A DNA stretch of 64,000 nt, from NCBI GenBank assembly GCA_049890115.1, contig JBMHCC010000016.1, positions 45,586 through 109,585 of the forward strand. Reading direction: 5' to 3'. Under the pieces are notes generated by a model. That model searched no databases. It was not told where the DNA came from and was given only the letters and a program-made list of their open reading frames with translations. This document shows positions 47,281 through 56,522 of this stretch, piece after piece; position 1 is the stretch's first letter; every line of letters starts with the position of its first letter. A program made the position numbers and the translations under genes. Origin of the DNA: UBA685 sp049890115. GTDB lineage: Bacteria; Pseudomonadota; Alphaproteobacteria; Puniceispirillales; Puniceispirillaceae.

Positions 47281-47622
47281 CTAGTTAAAGGCTTCTTTTC
47301 GCAATTGATAGCGATCCTGGCTGAGAGATTCAAACACCTCATCAATATCTGGATGGCTGACAGGGCCATTTTCGCCATCAGGGGTCAGATTCTGCTGGCT
47401 GACATAGGCGGTATAATAGCTATCCTGATTTTCAGCTAATAGGTGGTAAAAAGGCTGCTCTTTGGCAGGGCGCACCTCTTCTGGAATCGAATCATACCAT
47501 TCATCAGTGTTATCGAATTCTGGATCAACATCAACAATGACGCCCCGAAAAGGGTAATGTTTGTGGCGGACAATATCGCCAATGCAATAAAGAAGCGATT
47601 TTGTAACATCTGTCTTTGTCAT
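47281..47622 (-). CDS. hspQ: heat shock protein HspQ
   Basis: A 113-residue protein of the YccV/HspQ family: YCIGDIVRHKHYPFRGVIVDVDPEF, then NTDEWYDSIPEEVRP and QPFYHLLAEN with YVSQQNL. HspQ is a small beta-barrel protein, reported to bind hemimethylated DNA and to promote Lon-dependent proteolysis in enterobacteria. It is encoded alone between rpmF and the suf operon. Confidence 0.93.
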   Translation of the reverse strand: MTKTDVTKSLLYCIGDIVRHKHYPFRGVIVDVDPEFDNTDEWYDSIPEEVRPAKEQPFYHLLAENQDSYYTAYVSQQNLTPDGENGPVSHPDIDEVFESLSQDRYQLRKEAFN

Positions 47623-47690
47623 TGCTTAACCTTGTCACACATTCATAGTTGCAGCCGCGACCTGCATTTATAACTAGATCGCATCGGCAA

Positions 47691-47722
47691 AAGAAAAAGC
47701 GTGAAAGGTTCCCTCCACGCTT
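47691..47722 (-). terminator. rpmF rho-independent terminator
   Basis: On the minus strand the stem AAGCGTG / CACGCTT (arms 47716-47722 and 47697-47703) is followed by TTTTTCTT. It lies about 40 bases after the rpmF stop. Confidence 0.85.
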
Positions 47723-47762
47723 CACTAAAACAAATCGATTATCTAACACATATTGTGATGTC

Positions 47763-47948
47763 TTAGATAGCGTCTTTCACCTTCAATACCTGACGGCCTC
47801 TATACATGCCTGATTTCAGGTCAATGTGATGAGGACGGCGCAGCTCGCCAGAATCTTTATCTTCGATATAAGCATCACTGCGAATGGCATCATGGGCGCG
47901 GCGCATATTGCGCTTCGACTTTGTGATTTTACTCTTTGGAACGGCCAT
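47763..47948 (-). CDS. rpmF: 50S ribosomal protein L32
   Basis: A 61-residue ribosomal protein beginning MAVPKSKITKSKRNMRRAHD and containing RPHHIDLKSGMYRGRQV. It is the zinc-free form, since no cysteine is present. The gene is on its own with a terminator, and plsX and fabH, its usual neighbours in many bacteria, are not adjacent. A tRNA-Ala gene lies upstream on the same strand. Confidence 0.97.
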   Translation of the reverse strand: MAVPKSKITKSKRNMRRAHDAIRSDAYIEDKDSGELRRPHHIDLKSGMYRGRQVLKVKDAI

Positions 47949-48004
47949 GCCGCACTCCTATTCTTATCTAAAATCTTGCCTTGGAACATTTCCAAAAGGC
48001 AGGT

Positions 48005-48080
48005 TGGTGGAGCCAGACGGGATCGAACCGACGACCTCATGCTTGCAAAGCACGCGCTCTCCCAGCTGAGCTATGGCCCC
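48005..48080 (-). tRNA. tRNA-Ala (anticodon TGC)
   Basis: The minus-strand cloverleaf of 76 bases has acceptor GGGGCCA with TGGCTCC, D-loop AGCTGGGAGAG, anticodon loop TTTGCAA, T-loop GTTCGATCC and an encoded CCA end. Confidence 0.97.
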
Positions 48081-48186
48081 ACGACCTGAGTAACTTGCAC
48101 CGCAATGCTGCAAGTGTTGGTGTTTATTGACGATCACCAGAATAAGGTCAAGCGTTTTTTATCCTTCACATTAGATAAATTTTGAA

Positions 48187-48238
48187 AAAAGCCTTATGCA
48201 AGGACGTGAATAGTCACATTACCAGCGCATAAGGCTTT
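48187..48238 (-). terminator. ald terminator with a long stem
   Basis: The 13-base arms AAAAGCCTTATGC (48187-48199) and GCATAAGGCTTTT (48226-48238) enclose a 26-base loop. On the minus strand the second arm runs into TTTTTTC. It follows the ald stop by 25 bases. Confidence 0.8.
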
Positions 48239-48262
48239 TATCTTGCTTTTCTGGCTAAGGCC

Positions 48263-49354
48263 TTAGGCCGGATTTTCACCAAGAGCGTCAATCACCGCCT
48301 GATAGCGAATTTTACCACCTGACACATTCAAACCATTTGCCAAATGCGGGTTATCATCTAATGCTGCCACGCCCTTATCAGCCAAAGCCAAAGTGAAAGG
48401 CAATGTGGCATTATTCAAAGCTTCAGATGATGTGCGCGGCACTGAGCCTGGCATATTGGCAACACAATAATGCACAATACCATCAACAATATAGGTAGGA
48501 TCATCATGAGTTGTTGCTTTTGATGTTTCAAAACAACCACCTTGGTCAATCGCGACATCAACCAATACAGAGCCTGGACGCATTTGTGACAGCATCTCAC
48601 GGCTGACAAGGCGCGGTGCGCTGGCACCTGGCACCAATACAGCACCGACAACCATATCTGCATTACAGACAGCCTGTGCCAATACATCAGCGCTTGAATA
48701 ACGTGTTGTGATGCTAGGGCCGAAAATATCTGAAAGGTAGCGAAGCCTTGGCAGCGATTTATCCAATACTGTAACCTTTGCCCCCATGCCAACAGCCATC
48801 TTAGCCGCATTCACACCAACAACACCGCCGCCAATAATGACAACTTCAGCTGGCTCTGTGCCTGGAACGCCTGAGATCAGAATACCTCTGCCACCAGCAT
48901 TGGCCTTTAGATGAGCCGCGCCCTCAATCACTGACAGACGACCTGCCACTTCTGACATAGGCGCCAATAACGGCAGACCACCTGAAGCATCAGTAATGGT
49001 TTCATAAGCAATCGCGGTACAACCTGATTCCATCAAACCCTTAGTCTGGGCGGCATCAGCTGCCAAATGCAAATAGGTGAACAAAATTTGATCGCTGCGC
49101 AACTGCACCCATTCAGATGGCTGCGGCTCTTTGACTTTGACAATCATCTCAGCACCAGCAAACACAGATGCGGCATCTGGCATAATTTTTGCACCAGCAG
49201 CCTGATAATCACTATCGCTTGCACCAATGCCTTGACCAGCATTTGTTTCAACAATCACCTCATGGCCACGGCGCACAAGCTCTGAGACAGATGACGGCAC
49301 AAGACCAACACGTGATTCTTTCACCTTGATTTCTTTTGGAACACCAACAATCAT
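48263..49354 (-). CDS. ald: alanine dehydrogenase
   Basis: A 363-residue enzyme converting alanine and NAD+ to pyruvate, ammonia and NADH. Family marks are MIVGVPKEIKVKESRVGLVP, the catalytic lysine region MIVKVKEPQPSEW, the histidine in FTYLHLAAD, the NAD loop GGGVVGVNAAKMA and DVAIDQGGCFETS. The ATG at 49354 follows GGGGG with seven-base spacing. An Lrp-type regulator is encoded divergently, a common arrangement for ald. Confidence 0.96.
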   Translation of the reverse strand: MIVGVPKEIKVKESRVGLVPSSVSELVRRGHEVIVETNAGQGIGASDSDYQAAGAKIMPDAASVFAGAEMIVKVKEPQPSEWVQLRSDQILFTYLHLAADAAQTKGLMESGCTAIAYETITDASGGLPLLAPMSEVAGRLSVIEGAAHLKANAGGRGILISGVPGTEPAEVVIIGGGVVGVNAAKMAVGMGAKVTVLDKSLPRLRYLSDIFGPSITTRYSSADVLAQAVCNADMVVGAVLVPGASAPRLVSREMLSQMRPGSVLVDVAIDQGGCFETSKATTHDDPTYIVDGIVHYCVANMPGSVPRTSSEALNNATLPFTLALADKGVAALDDNPHLANGLNVSGGKIRYQAVIDALGENPA

Positions 49355-49504
49355 CGGACAACCCCCTTTATCATTCGCTGGCTGGCAGCGCGTTATCAAT
49401 AGGCCAGCATCATAGCGATGATAAGAAAAAATGTTGTTGCGTTTTTCACTATATATTAAAATGATTTTTATTGATTATTCTGATAAATTATGTTTTATTA
49501 AAGT

Positions 49505-49526
49505 AATATTCTTATATTAGAATATT
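49505..49526. promoter_or_regulatory. palindrome upstream of the Lrp-type gene
   Basis: Perfect eight-base arms AATATTCT and AGAATATT flank a six-base TATATT centre. It lies in the very AT-rich ald-lrp intergenic region, as expected for an Lrp-family operator. Confidence 0.5.
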
Positions 49527-49559
49527 TATTAAAATATTAAACATAATATGGGCAAGCGG

Positions 49560-50018
49560 ATGGACAAGATTGATAAGATGATTCTCTCCGCGCTTCAAGA
49601 TAATGCGCGCATATCCAATATCGAATTAGCGCAAATGGTCGCTTTGTCACCATCTGCCTGCTTGCGCCGTGTATCTATTTTGGAAAAAAACGGGGTAATT
49701 GAAGGCTATCACGCTGATTTAAGTTTGGAAAAGCTGGGGCACCCTGTTTTGGTGCTGGTTCATATCACATTACATGGCCAGTCAGCTGAAATGATGGCTG
49801 AATTTGAAAAAGCTGTGCAACAAGTTCCGCAGGTTTTGGCTTGTTTTCTTGTTGCTGGTGAAAATGACTATTTATTGCGGATCGCCGCACAATCTGTTGG
49901 CGATTTTGGGCGCATTCACACAGATTATCTCTCTTCATTGCCACATGTTTTACGGATGGAATCTAATTTTGTGATGCGCACCGTATTAAATCGCGGCCTT
50001 GATGCTGAAGAAATCTAA
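49560..50018 (+). CDS. Lrp/AsnC family transcriptional regulator
   Basis: A 152-residue regulator. The N-terminal helix-turn-helix is MDKIDKMILSALQDNARISNIELAQMV with SPSACLRRVSILEKNGVI; the C-terminal RAM domain follows (VLVHITLHG, GENDYLLRIAA). It probably senses alanine or another amino acid and controls the divergent ald gene. The start is ATG 49560 by family comparison; an ATG at 49548 adds four residues. Confidence 0.92.
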   Translation: MDKIDKMILSALQDNARISNIELAQMVALSPSACLRRVSILEKNGVIEGYHADLSLEKLGHPVLVLVHITLHGQSAEMMAEFEKAVQQVPQVLACFLVAGENDYLLRIAAQSVGDFGRIHTDYLSSLPHVLRMESNFVMRTVLNRGLDAEEI

Positions 50019-50026
50019 CGAAAAAG

Positions 50027-51436
50027 CTAGTTCTGGCCTAACGCATCACCATAGAGACGAATATGGGCCAGCTTTTCCTCTAGCAGTGAAAAATCATCAG
50101 ATTGCGCAATAGGTGCCCAGAGACGCTCCACCTCATCAATGACCAAGCTAACCGGCCCTGATTGCTGGAAATAGGCATGGGTTCTTGCCGCCAGCGTGGC
50201 ATCTGCTTTGTTAAGAGCAGCAAAATAAGCCTCAAATTCAGCTGTCTGATAGGACTGGTTTGGTGCGCTGTCCCTGCCATATAAATCAAAGAACATCTGA
50301 TCAAAGCCTAGCTGGCTGATACGCGCCGCATGAAGCAAGGCATTCACAATGTCACCAGCTGGCGCGCTATCATTTGGCGCGCTATCATTTGGCGATTGTG
50401 ACAAAGATATTCCCAAGCGGCGTAAAAAGCCATCTATCATTGCTTTTTCCATAATGCCAAAAAAGGGAGATAGCGCCTGTTCCAACTTATCCTTATCTGT
50501 CTGCTCAAGGAAACAATCTGCCAAACGGCATAATGCCCATAAGGCAGCATCAGGCTGTCTGCCATAAGCATAACGCCCCTGATTATCAAAATAGGCAGCG
50601 GTAAAATTGGGATCAAGATGTGGTAAAAAACGCCATGGCCCATAATCAAAAGATTCGCCAGTTACGTTAAAATTATCTGTATTCAAGACGCCATGCACAA
50701 AACCAGCTGCCATCCAGCCGCCTGTCATTGTGGCAATTTTTTCTGTCAGCAGGCTTAAAAATACCGGCAACAGCTCTGCCACTGGCAAATCAGCATCAGC
50801 ATCAGGGTAATAATGGCGCATGACATAACGCACTAATTTTTCATTCTGCTCTGGCTGTTGCAGATAGAGATGACGTTGAAAACTACCAATTCTGATATGG
50901 CTATGAGATAATCTGACCAAGATAGCTGAGCGTGCTGGTGATGGTTCATCATGGCGGCTAAGCGCCTCGCCTGTTTCAATCACTGACAAGGTTTTTGAGG
51001 TTTTAACGCCAAGTGCTGTTAGCATCTCTGTTGCCAGAATTTCACGCACTGCGCCTTTCAGGGTTAATCGGCCATCACCGCTGCGTGAATAGGGTGTCTG
51101 GCCACTGCCTTTGGTGCCGCAATCAAGCAACCTTCTGGTGCCATCTTCAAGCATCTGTGCAAATAAAAAGCCCCTGCCATCACCAATATCAGGGTTATAG
51201 ACCCCAAATTGATGTCCATGATAGGCTAGCGCCAGCGGCTCTGTCAGGCTGTTATCAAACGGCTCAAACAAACCAAAATGACGACACCATTCATCATCAG
51301 TTAAATCGGCAAGTCCAACAGACGCAGCAGCCCTATCATTACGATAGCGCAAAATCATTTTGGGCGGCTTTATGGGCTTTACAGGGGAAAAAAAATCAGT
51401 CCCTAGTGATTTATGATAATCGACAAAGCTGGTCAT
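50027..51436 (-). CDS. selO: protein adenylyltransferase SelO (YdiU/UPF0061)
   Basis: A 469-residue pseudokinase-fold enzyme that transfers AMP to proteins. Family marks are YHGHQFGVYNPDIGDGRG, DCGTKGSGQTPYSRSGDGRLTL, GALSRHDEP, the metal-binding VLNTDNFNVTG and DYGPWRFLP. No selenocysteine or C-terminal cysteine motif is evident, which is common in bacterial forms. A 15-base tandem duplication within the gene gives PNDSAPNDSAP. It is convergent with the Lrp gene, eight bases away. Confidence 0.95.
   Translation of the reverse strand: MTSFVDYHKSLGTDFFSPVKPIKPPKMILRYRNDRAAASVGLADLTDDEWCRHFGLFEPFDNSLTEPLALAYHGHQFGVYNPDIGDGRGFLFAQMLEDGTRRLLDCGTKGSGQTPYSRSGDGRLTLKGAVREILATEMLTALGVKTSKTLSVIETGEALSRHDEPSPARSAILVRLSHSHIRIGSFQRHLYLQQPEQNEKLVRYVMRHYYPDADADLPVAELLPVFLSLLTEKIATMTGGWMAAGFVHGVLNTDNFNVTGESFDYGPWRFLPHLDPNFTAAYFDNQGRYAYGRQPDAALWALCRLADCFLEQTDKDKLEQALSPFFGIMEKAMIDGFLRRLGISLSQSPNDSAPNDSAPAGDIVNALLHAARISQLGFDQMFFDLYGRDSAPNQSYQTAEFEAYFAALNKADATLAARTHAYFQQSGPVSLVIDEVERLWAPIAQSDDFSLLEEKLAHIRLYGDALGQN
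50361..50390. repeat. 15-base tandem duplication in selO
   Basis: The unit GGCGCGCTATCATTT occurs twice without a gap, in frame, adding five residues (NDSAP) in a loop region. Confidence 0.9.
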
Positions 51437-51597
51437 AATATAGGCTTCTCAAAATGCGACGAATTGGACGAAAACAGGATAGACACCAGGTGAAAATAAC
51501 CTCATTAGGGTAATTGTAAATATCTGATCTGACAAATGTGCTTGGCGTCAAACCAGCTCACTTAAGATCAAGACTATGTCATATAAGGAACCATCAC

Positions 51598-52758
51598 ATG
51601 TCATTGTCAGAAACACTTATTCAAGACCTGCAAAAAGTGCTGTTGCCGATTGATGAGGCGCGAGGCCTGCCAAATGAGGCCTATATCAATGAGGCTTATT
51701 ATGCAGAAGAACGCCGCACAATCTTTGCGAAAAACTGGTTTGCCATTGGCTTTGGCAAAGATTTGCCAGATGCAGGATGTGTGATGCCTGTCGATTTTCT
51801 GGGCATCCCTTTTTTGCTAACACGTAACCGCGATGGCGCAATTAATGTCTTTCAGAATGTCTGCCGGCATCGGGGCATGAAGCTGGTGGACAAAGCACAA
51901 CGCCTCAAAGGTCCCATCACCTGCCCTTATCATGCTTGGGCCTATGATTTGGATGGTAATTTACGTGCGACCCCTCATGCTGGTGGTCCAGACATTCATG
52001 AACATAATTCTGTTCCCTGCAGCGAGCTACCTTTGAACAAGGTGCGCTCTTATCTATGGCGTGATGTGATTTTTGTGACCCTTGATGATAACACACCAGA
52101 ATTTGAAGATTATGCACATGATTTGATGCAACGCTGGGCGGAATTTGAACAGCCTGTTTATTCAGGCGGGGCCGATAGCGGCTTTACATTGACCCTTGAT
52201 TGCAACTGGAAATTAGGGATTGAAAATTATTGTGAAGCCTATCATCTGCCATTTATTCACCCTGATCTGAACAGCTATTCACGTCTTGAAGATCACTATA
52301 ACATCCTTGACCATGCTGGCTATGCTGGTCAGGGTTCTTATGTGTATAACCCGCAAATTGCCGAAGATGGACGCTCTTTCCCCTCATTTGCTGACCTATC
52401 AGAAAAATGGAATACAGGTGCTGAATATTGCGCGTTCTTCCCTAATGTTTTGCTTGGTGTGCATCATGACCATGCCTTTGCCATTATTTTAACGCCAGCA
52501 GGGCCAAATCATACGGTTGAACGCATCGAGCTCTATTATGCTGACCCACAAGTGGCAGGTGCTGATTATGATGAGATGCGCGCTGTAAACACAGCCATGT
52601 GGAAAAAAGTCTTTGAAGAAGATATTCTGGTGGTTGAAGGTATGCAGAGCGGGCGTTATGCCCCTTCATATGATGGCGGCAAATTCTCATCAATCATGGA
52701 TACCCCAACACATCATTTCCATAAATGGGTTGCTGACGGCTTATTACGCACACAGTAA
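51598..52758 (+). CDS. Rieske-type aromatic-ring/amine oxygenase alpha subunit
   Basis: A 386-residue oxygenase. The Rieske [2Fe-2S] motif is complete (CRHRG, then CPYH about 17 residues later). The mononuclear iron site is in ENYCEAYHLPFIHPDL, with the expected E/D and two histidines. Members act on aromatic rings or on N-methyl groups such as glycine betaine; the substrate here is unknown. No reductase or ferredoxin gene is adjacent. The ATG at 51598 follows AAGGA with eight-base spacing. Confidence 0.88.
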   Translation: MSLSETLIQDLQKVLLPIDEARGLPNEAYINEAYYAEERRTIFAKNWFAIGFGKDLPDAGCVMPVDFLGIPFLLTRNRDGAINVFQNVCRHRGMKLVDKAQRLKGPITCPYHAWAYDLDGNLRATPHAGGPDIHEHNSVPCSELPLNKVRSYLWRDVIFVTLDDNTPEFEDYAHDLMQRWAEFEQPVYSGGADSGFTLTLDCNWKLGIENYCEAYHLPFIHPDLNSYSRLEDHYNILDHAGYAGQGSYVYNPQIAEDGRSFPSFADLSEKWNTGAEYCAFFPNVLLGVHHDHAFAIILTPAGPNHTVERIELYYADPQVAGADYDEMRAVNTAMWKKVFEEDILVVEGMQSGRYAPSYDGGKFSSIMDTPTHHFHKWVADGLLRTQ

Positions 52759-52817
52759 TCACGCTATTGAAATGATTGAAACTGGCAGCATGGCTGGTAT
52801 TTATCAGCCGTGCTTTC

Positions 52818-53534
52818 TTAATCATCCTGATAAATCGTGTCTAATTTGCCAGATAGTACGTAATCAATGATGAAGGTGCCAAGGCGTGTAATTTCCTTGT
52901 GAAAGCGCGTGCCTTCAACACCTTTCATGCCTTGAAATTCTTCTGCTTGAGAGCGCACTATCGAGAGATCAGAAATGGGCGGTGCCAAAATAACATCCAT
53001 ATCAGCAATAGCATTGCTGAGCTGAGATAGGTTTCGTTGCTGTGGGGCTATCCTATTAGGCACTAAAATAACATGTGGCGTTACCAGATCTGAAACAGAT
53101 TTGCGTTCTTGTAATTCAGACATGAAATCAAGCGTCGGGCGTAAATCCGCCCAAGATAGCGAGGTTGGCACAAGCACACATTGGCTAAGCATCACAAGCT
53201 GCCAAATAGAGCCAAGCGTTCCACCAGCCGTATCAACCATCGTCAAACTGTTATTATCTGAAATAAGTCTGCGATAAATGCCATCAAGCGTCACCGCATT
53301 CACACCATCATAGCGATCACCAATTGGGATATGGCGCGCCATATCAACTGAAGGTGATGCGCCAAGCAAATCAATGGCAGAGCCTTGCGGATCGGTATCA
53401 AGAAGGCATACTTTCTGAGACTGGAAATGCTGTTTGAAGAAATCAGTCAGAAAGGCTGTCAGCGTTGATTTTCCAACACCGCCTTTAATATTGGCCAAGA
53501 AAATTGCCTGTCCACCTATCTGCAAACCATACAC
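52818..53534 (-). CDS. orphan ParA/MinD-like ATPase
   Basis: A 238-residue ATPase with the deviant Walker A motif NIKGGVGKSTLTAF, the A' motif LLDTDPQGSA and the B motif TMVDTAGG. No parB, parS or centromere repeat is next to it, so it is not an evident plasmid or chromosome partition locus. Small orphan ParA proteins often position other protein complexes. The start is probably the GTG at 53534; a TTG at 53525 is possible. The Mla operon is divergent from it. Confidence 0.85.
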   Translation of the reverse strand: MYGLQIGGQAIFLANIKGGVGKSTLTAFLTDFFKQHFQSQKVCLLDTDPQGSAIDLLGASPSVDMARHIPIGDRYDGVNAVTLDGIYRRLISDNNSLTMVDTAGGTLGSIWQLVMLSQCVLVPTSLSWADLRPTLDFMSELQERKSVSDLVTPHVILVPNRIAPQQRNLSQLSNAIADMDVILAPPISDLSIVRSQAEEFQGMKGVEGTRFHKEITRLGTFIIDYVLSGKLDTIYQDD

Positions 53535-53733
53535 CTATCGCTAAAACTGACAGAAATCTGCCCTGTGCTGCCTTATGCTAAACGCAATCAGCAATGAAGG
53601 TAAAGCATATCTGGCAACAAAAATAAAACTCTTTCAAAGATTTCGTGACACTACCTATCTATATGTATAGTTTAGTAAAAATTGAAATATGGTCTAATAG
53701 ATTTAATTGCATTCAATATCAGAGATTATTTGC

Positions 53734-54531
53734 ATGAATAAAAATAGTTTTATCGCATCTATTTTGTCAGTTGGCAGCTCTGTCAATAACGGCATTGCCT
53801 TCATTGGGTTTGCTGTAAAGATTTTGGTGTCTGCTTTATCAATTCTGGTTTATGGGCGCAGCAAATCGCAGCCTATGCGGATGCGTCATTTGATTTCTGA
53901 GATTATTATCGCTGGTGTGCAAGCGCTGCCAGTTGTGATTTTGATGGCAGCCACCATTGGCGTTATGCTGTCAATTCAGGGCATCTATTCATTGCGTATT
54001 TTTGGTGCTGAGACACAAGTAACCTTTGGCCTTGCTTTATCTATCCCACGCGAATTCGCGCCTCTTATTACAGGCATTCTAGTTGCTGGCCGTTCTGGCT
54101 CACAACTAACCAGCCGGGTTGGGTCAATGCGTTTAAATGGTGAGGTTGATGCGCTAACAGTGATGGGCATCTCGCCAATGCGTTTTGTCGTGGCGCCATC
54201 TTTATTTGGGTTGATGATAAGCCTGCCTGTCCTAGTGGCTGTCGCTAATCTGGCTGCTTTTGGAGCAGCTGGCCTTTATATTGACGCAACGCTTGGGATT
54301 GGACCGCAAGCCTATTGGGCTGATATCCTGGCGGTTGTGACCTTGGAAGATTTATATCACAGCTTTGGCAAAGCAGTGGTCTTTGCTTTGCTGATAGGGT
54401 CTATTGGCATCTCTATTGGGATGGGTGTGTCTGGTGGTGCTGATGTGCTTGGCAAGGCGACCACCTCATCTGTTGTGACATGCATTGCTGCCATTATTGG
54501 CGCTGATGCTATTTTTGCGCTTGTGATTTAA
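53734..54531 (+). CDS. MlaE-family ABC transporter permease
   Basis: A permease of 265 residues with five to six hydrophobic segments and the MlaE family look: QALPVVILMAATIGVMLSIQG, REFAPLITGILVAGRSGSQLTSRVGSMR and GEVDALTVMGISPMRFVVAPS. It works with the following ATPase and MCE protein in phospholipid transport between the membranes. A TTG at 53707 could extend it; I use the ATG at 53734. Confidence 0.9.
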   Translation: MNKNSFIASILSVGSSVNNGIAFIGFAVKILVSALSILVYGRSKSQPMRMRHLISEIIIAGVQALPVVILMAATIGVMLSIQGIYSLRIFGAETQVTFGLALSIPREFAPLITGILVAGRSGSQLTSRVGSMRLNGEVDALTVMGISPMRFVVAPSLFGLMISLPVLVAVANLAAFGAAGLYIDATLGIGPQAYWADILAVVTLEDLYHSFGKAVVFALLIGSIGISIGMGVSGGADVLGKATTSSVVTCIAAIIGADAIFALVI

Positions 54532-54542
54532 GGAGGGGTGTC

Positions 54543-55352
54543 ATGTCTGAACAAAATGACAGAAATGCCGCCCCGATAAGCGTCACCAATTTGCAAGGTG
54601 GCTATAATGGCCAGCCTGTTATCCATGATTGTTCAATGGACATTAATGCTGGTGAAATCGTTGTGATCATGGGTGGTTCAGGCTCTGGGAAATCGACCTT
54701 TTTGCGTCACCTTATTGGCTTGAAAGAACCGATGAAGGGTGATGTGGCTCTGTTCGGGCAATCCTTATATCAGGTTGATGAATTTGAGCGCCTGAAGCTG
54801 TTAAAAGGTATCGGCGTTGCCTTCCAATCTGGCGCCTTATTATCATCAATGACGGTTGCGCAAAATGTGGCATTGCCATTGATTGAACATACTGATCTTG
54901 ATGCTGATACGATTGATCTGATTGTGCGCATGAAGCTTGATTTTGTTGGTTTGCTTGGCAAAGAAGATCTGCTGCCATCTGAGTTATCAGGAGGCATGTT
55001 AAAACGTGCTGCTGTGGCAAGAGCTATTGCACTTGACCCGCGATTAACATTCATGGATGAGCCATCAGCTGGCCTTGATCCTGTGATTGCGGCCGCGCTA
55101 GATGAGCTGATTATCAAGCTCAAAGAAACGCTTGGCATGTCTGTTGTGGTTGTCACACATGAGCTAGAATCAGCGTTTAAGATTGCTGACCGTATTGTTG
55201 TGCTTGATAGAGGCTATATTATTTTCACCGGCACTGTCGCTGAATTAAAAGCCAGCCCATCACAGCGTATTCAAAATCTAATTAACCGCGTTGCTGAAGA
55301 TGAAGAATTTGACCCAGAGGCGCATCTTCGCCGCCTATTTGGTGAAGATTAA
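54543..55352 (+). CDS. MlaF-family ABC transporter ATPase
   Basis: A 269-residue ATPase: Walker A GGSGSGKSTFLRHLIG, signature LSGGMLKRAAVARAIA, Walker B LTFMDEPSAGLDP and H-loop VTHELESAF. The C-terminal extension after the core is typical of MlaF. AAGGAGGGG precedes the ATG. It lies between the permease and MCE genes. Confidence 0.93.
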   Translation: MSEQNDRNAAPISVTNLQGGYNGQPVIHDCSMDINAGEIVVIMGGSGSGKSTFLRHLIGLKEPMKGDVALFGQSLYQVDEFERLKLLKGIGVAFQSGALLSSMTVAQNVALPLIEHTDLDADTIDLIVRMKLDFVGLLGKEDLLPSELSGGMLKRAAVARAIALDPRLTFMDEPSAGLDPVIAAALDELIIKLKETLGMSVVVVTHELESAFKIADRIVVLDRGYIIFTGTVAELKASPSQRIQNLINRVAEDEEFDPEAHLRRLFGED

Positions 55353-55367
55353 AAAGGAGAGCCTATC

Positions 55368-56501
55368 ATGAAAATAAAATCATCTGATTTTATCGCTGGC
55401 ATCTTTGTTATAGCTGGACTTGTGACCATCATCGCTATGTTTGTTGTGGTGCGTGGGCAATTTGAAAGACAGGATAGCTATCACAGCTATTTTAACAATG
55501 TCGCTGGCCTGCGCCCTGGTGCATCTGTCATTTATGAAGGCTATATCATCGGCACTGTCGAAGACATCACACCAGAGGCCACAGATAAGGGCATGACCTT
55601 TCGTGTTGATCTAGGTGTGACAGCTGGATGGGCTATTCCGCGTGATAGTATGGCAGAAATCTCTGCTTTGTCGCTGCTCTCTGCACAATCAATCCAGATT
55701 GTGGCAGGTCAGGAAGCTGCTCTTGCCCCTGGTGATCTTATTCCATCGCGGCCAGCCTCTAATTTGATGCTTGAATTAGGCAGAACAGCTGATCAATTTG
55801 CCGAAATTGCAAGCACATCTCTGGTGCCATTGCTGATTACGATTGAAGAGCTTTTAAATGAAGAAGCAAGAGATGCTTTATCTGGCTTAACCAACCTGAC
55901 AGCTAGTGTGAATGATGGTGTACCTGCTATCTTGGAAAAGGTGGAGCGTACCGCTGGCAACCTTGAAACAGCCTCACAATCAGTTGCTAAAATGGCTGGT
56001 AACGAGACACAAGAAGCTGTGACCGCTGCTATTGGTGATATGCTAGAGGCTGCTGATAATATCAATGATGCGTCATTGGCAATTAAGACAGCAAGCGATG
56101 ATACCAGCAAAATGGTTATTGATGTCACAAAGACAGTTGAAAATACATGGATTACGGAAATTAATGGCACATTAACGCGCATTGATAATGCAGCGATGAA
56201 GCTGGAAGATATTTCGCAATCTGTGCTGACAAGTGCTGGTAATATTGAAGAGCTGACAGGCGGCGAAATCCCGCAAAAAATCAAAACCATCATTGAAAAT
56301 GTCGAAGAGATTAGAGGCAATCTGGCTATAGCTAGTGAATCAGTGGTGACAGCTGCTGATAATGCCGCTGAATTATCAGATATCTCAGAAGACCGCATTG
56401 AAGCATTCCTGCAAAAACTAGAAAATGCTGCTTTGAATGTGGAAGAGATGACAGCACGTCTGCGTGATGATCCAAGCATCATCATCAGAGGGTCAAATTA
56501 A
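55368..56501 (+). CDS. MCE-domain lipid-transport protein (MlaD family)
   Basis: A 377-residue protein with one N-terminal transmembrane segment (IAGIFVIAGLVTIIAMFVVV) and a single MCE domain (about residues 35-120: FNNVAGLRPGASVIYEGYIIGTVEDI). A long, mostly helical C-terminal region follows (about 130-370) that is rich in Ala, Asn and Thr and suggests a coiled coil or a helical tunnel across the periplasm. It is anchored in the inner membrane and collects lipid for the MlaEF machine. Confidence 0.9.
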   Translation: MKIKSSDFIAGIFVIAGLVTIIAMFVVVRGQFERQDSYHSYFNNVAGLRPGASVIYEGYIIGTVEDITPEATDKGMTFRVDLGVTAGWAIPRDSMAEISALSLLSAQSIQIVAGQEAALAPGDLIPSRPASNLMLELGRTADQFAEIASTSLVPLLITIEELLNEEARDALSGLTNLTASVNDGVPAILEKVERTAGNLETASQSVAKMAGNETQEAVTAAIGDMLEAADNINDASLAIKTASDDTSKMVIDVTKTVENTWITEINGTLTRIDNAAMKLEDISQSVLTSAGNIEELTGGEIPQKIKTIIENVEEIRGNLAIASESVVTAADNAAELSDISEDRIEAFLQKLENAALNVEEMTARLRDDPSIIIRGSN

Positions 56502-56522
56502 GGCTGAAGGAAGGGTAAGATT

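Noticed and set aside
48415..48810. Frame inside ald
   Set aside because: It is an out-of-frame shadow within the alanine dehydrogenase gene.
55793..56485. Long open frame opposite the MCE gene
   Set aside because: It is a shadow of the helical MCE coding region with a Ser/Val-rich, meaningless product.
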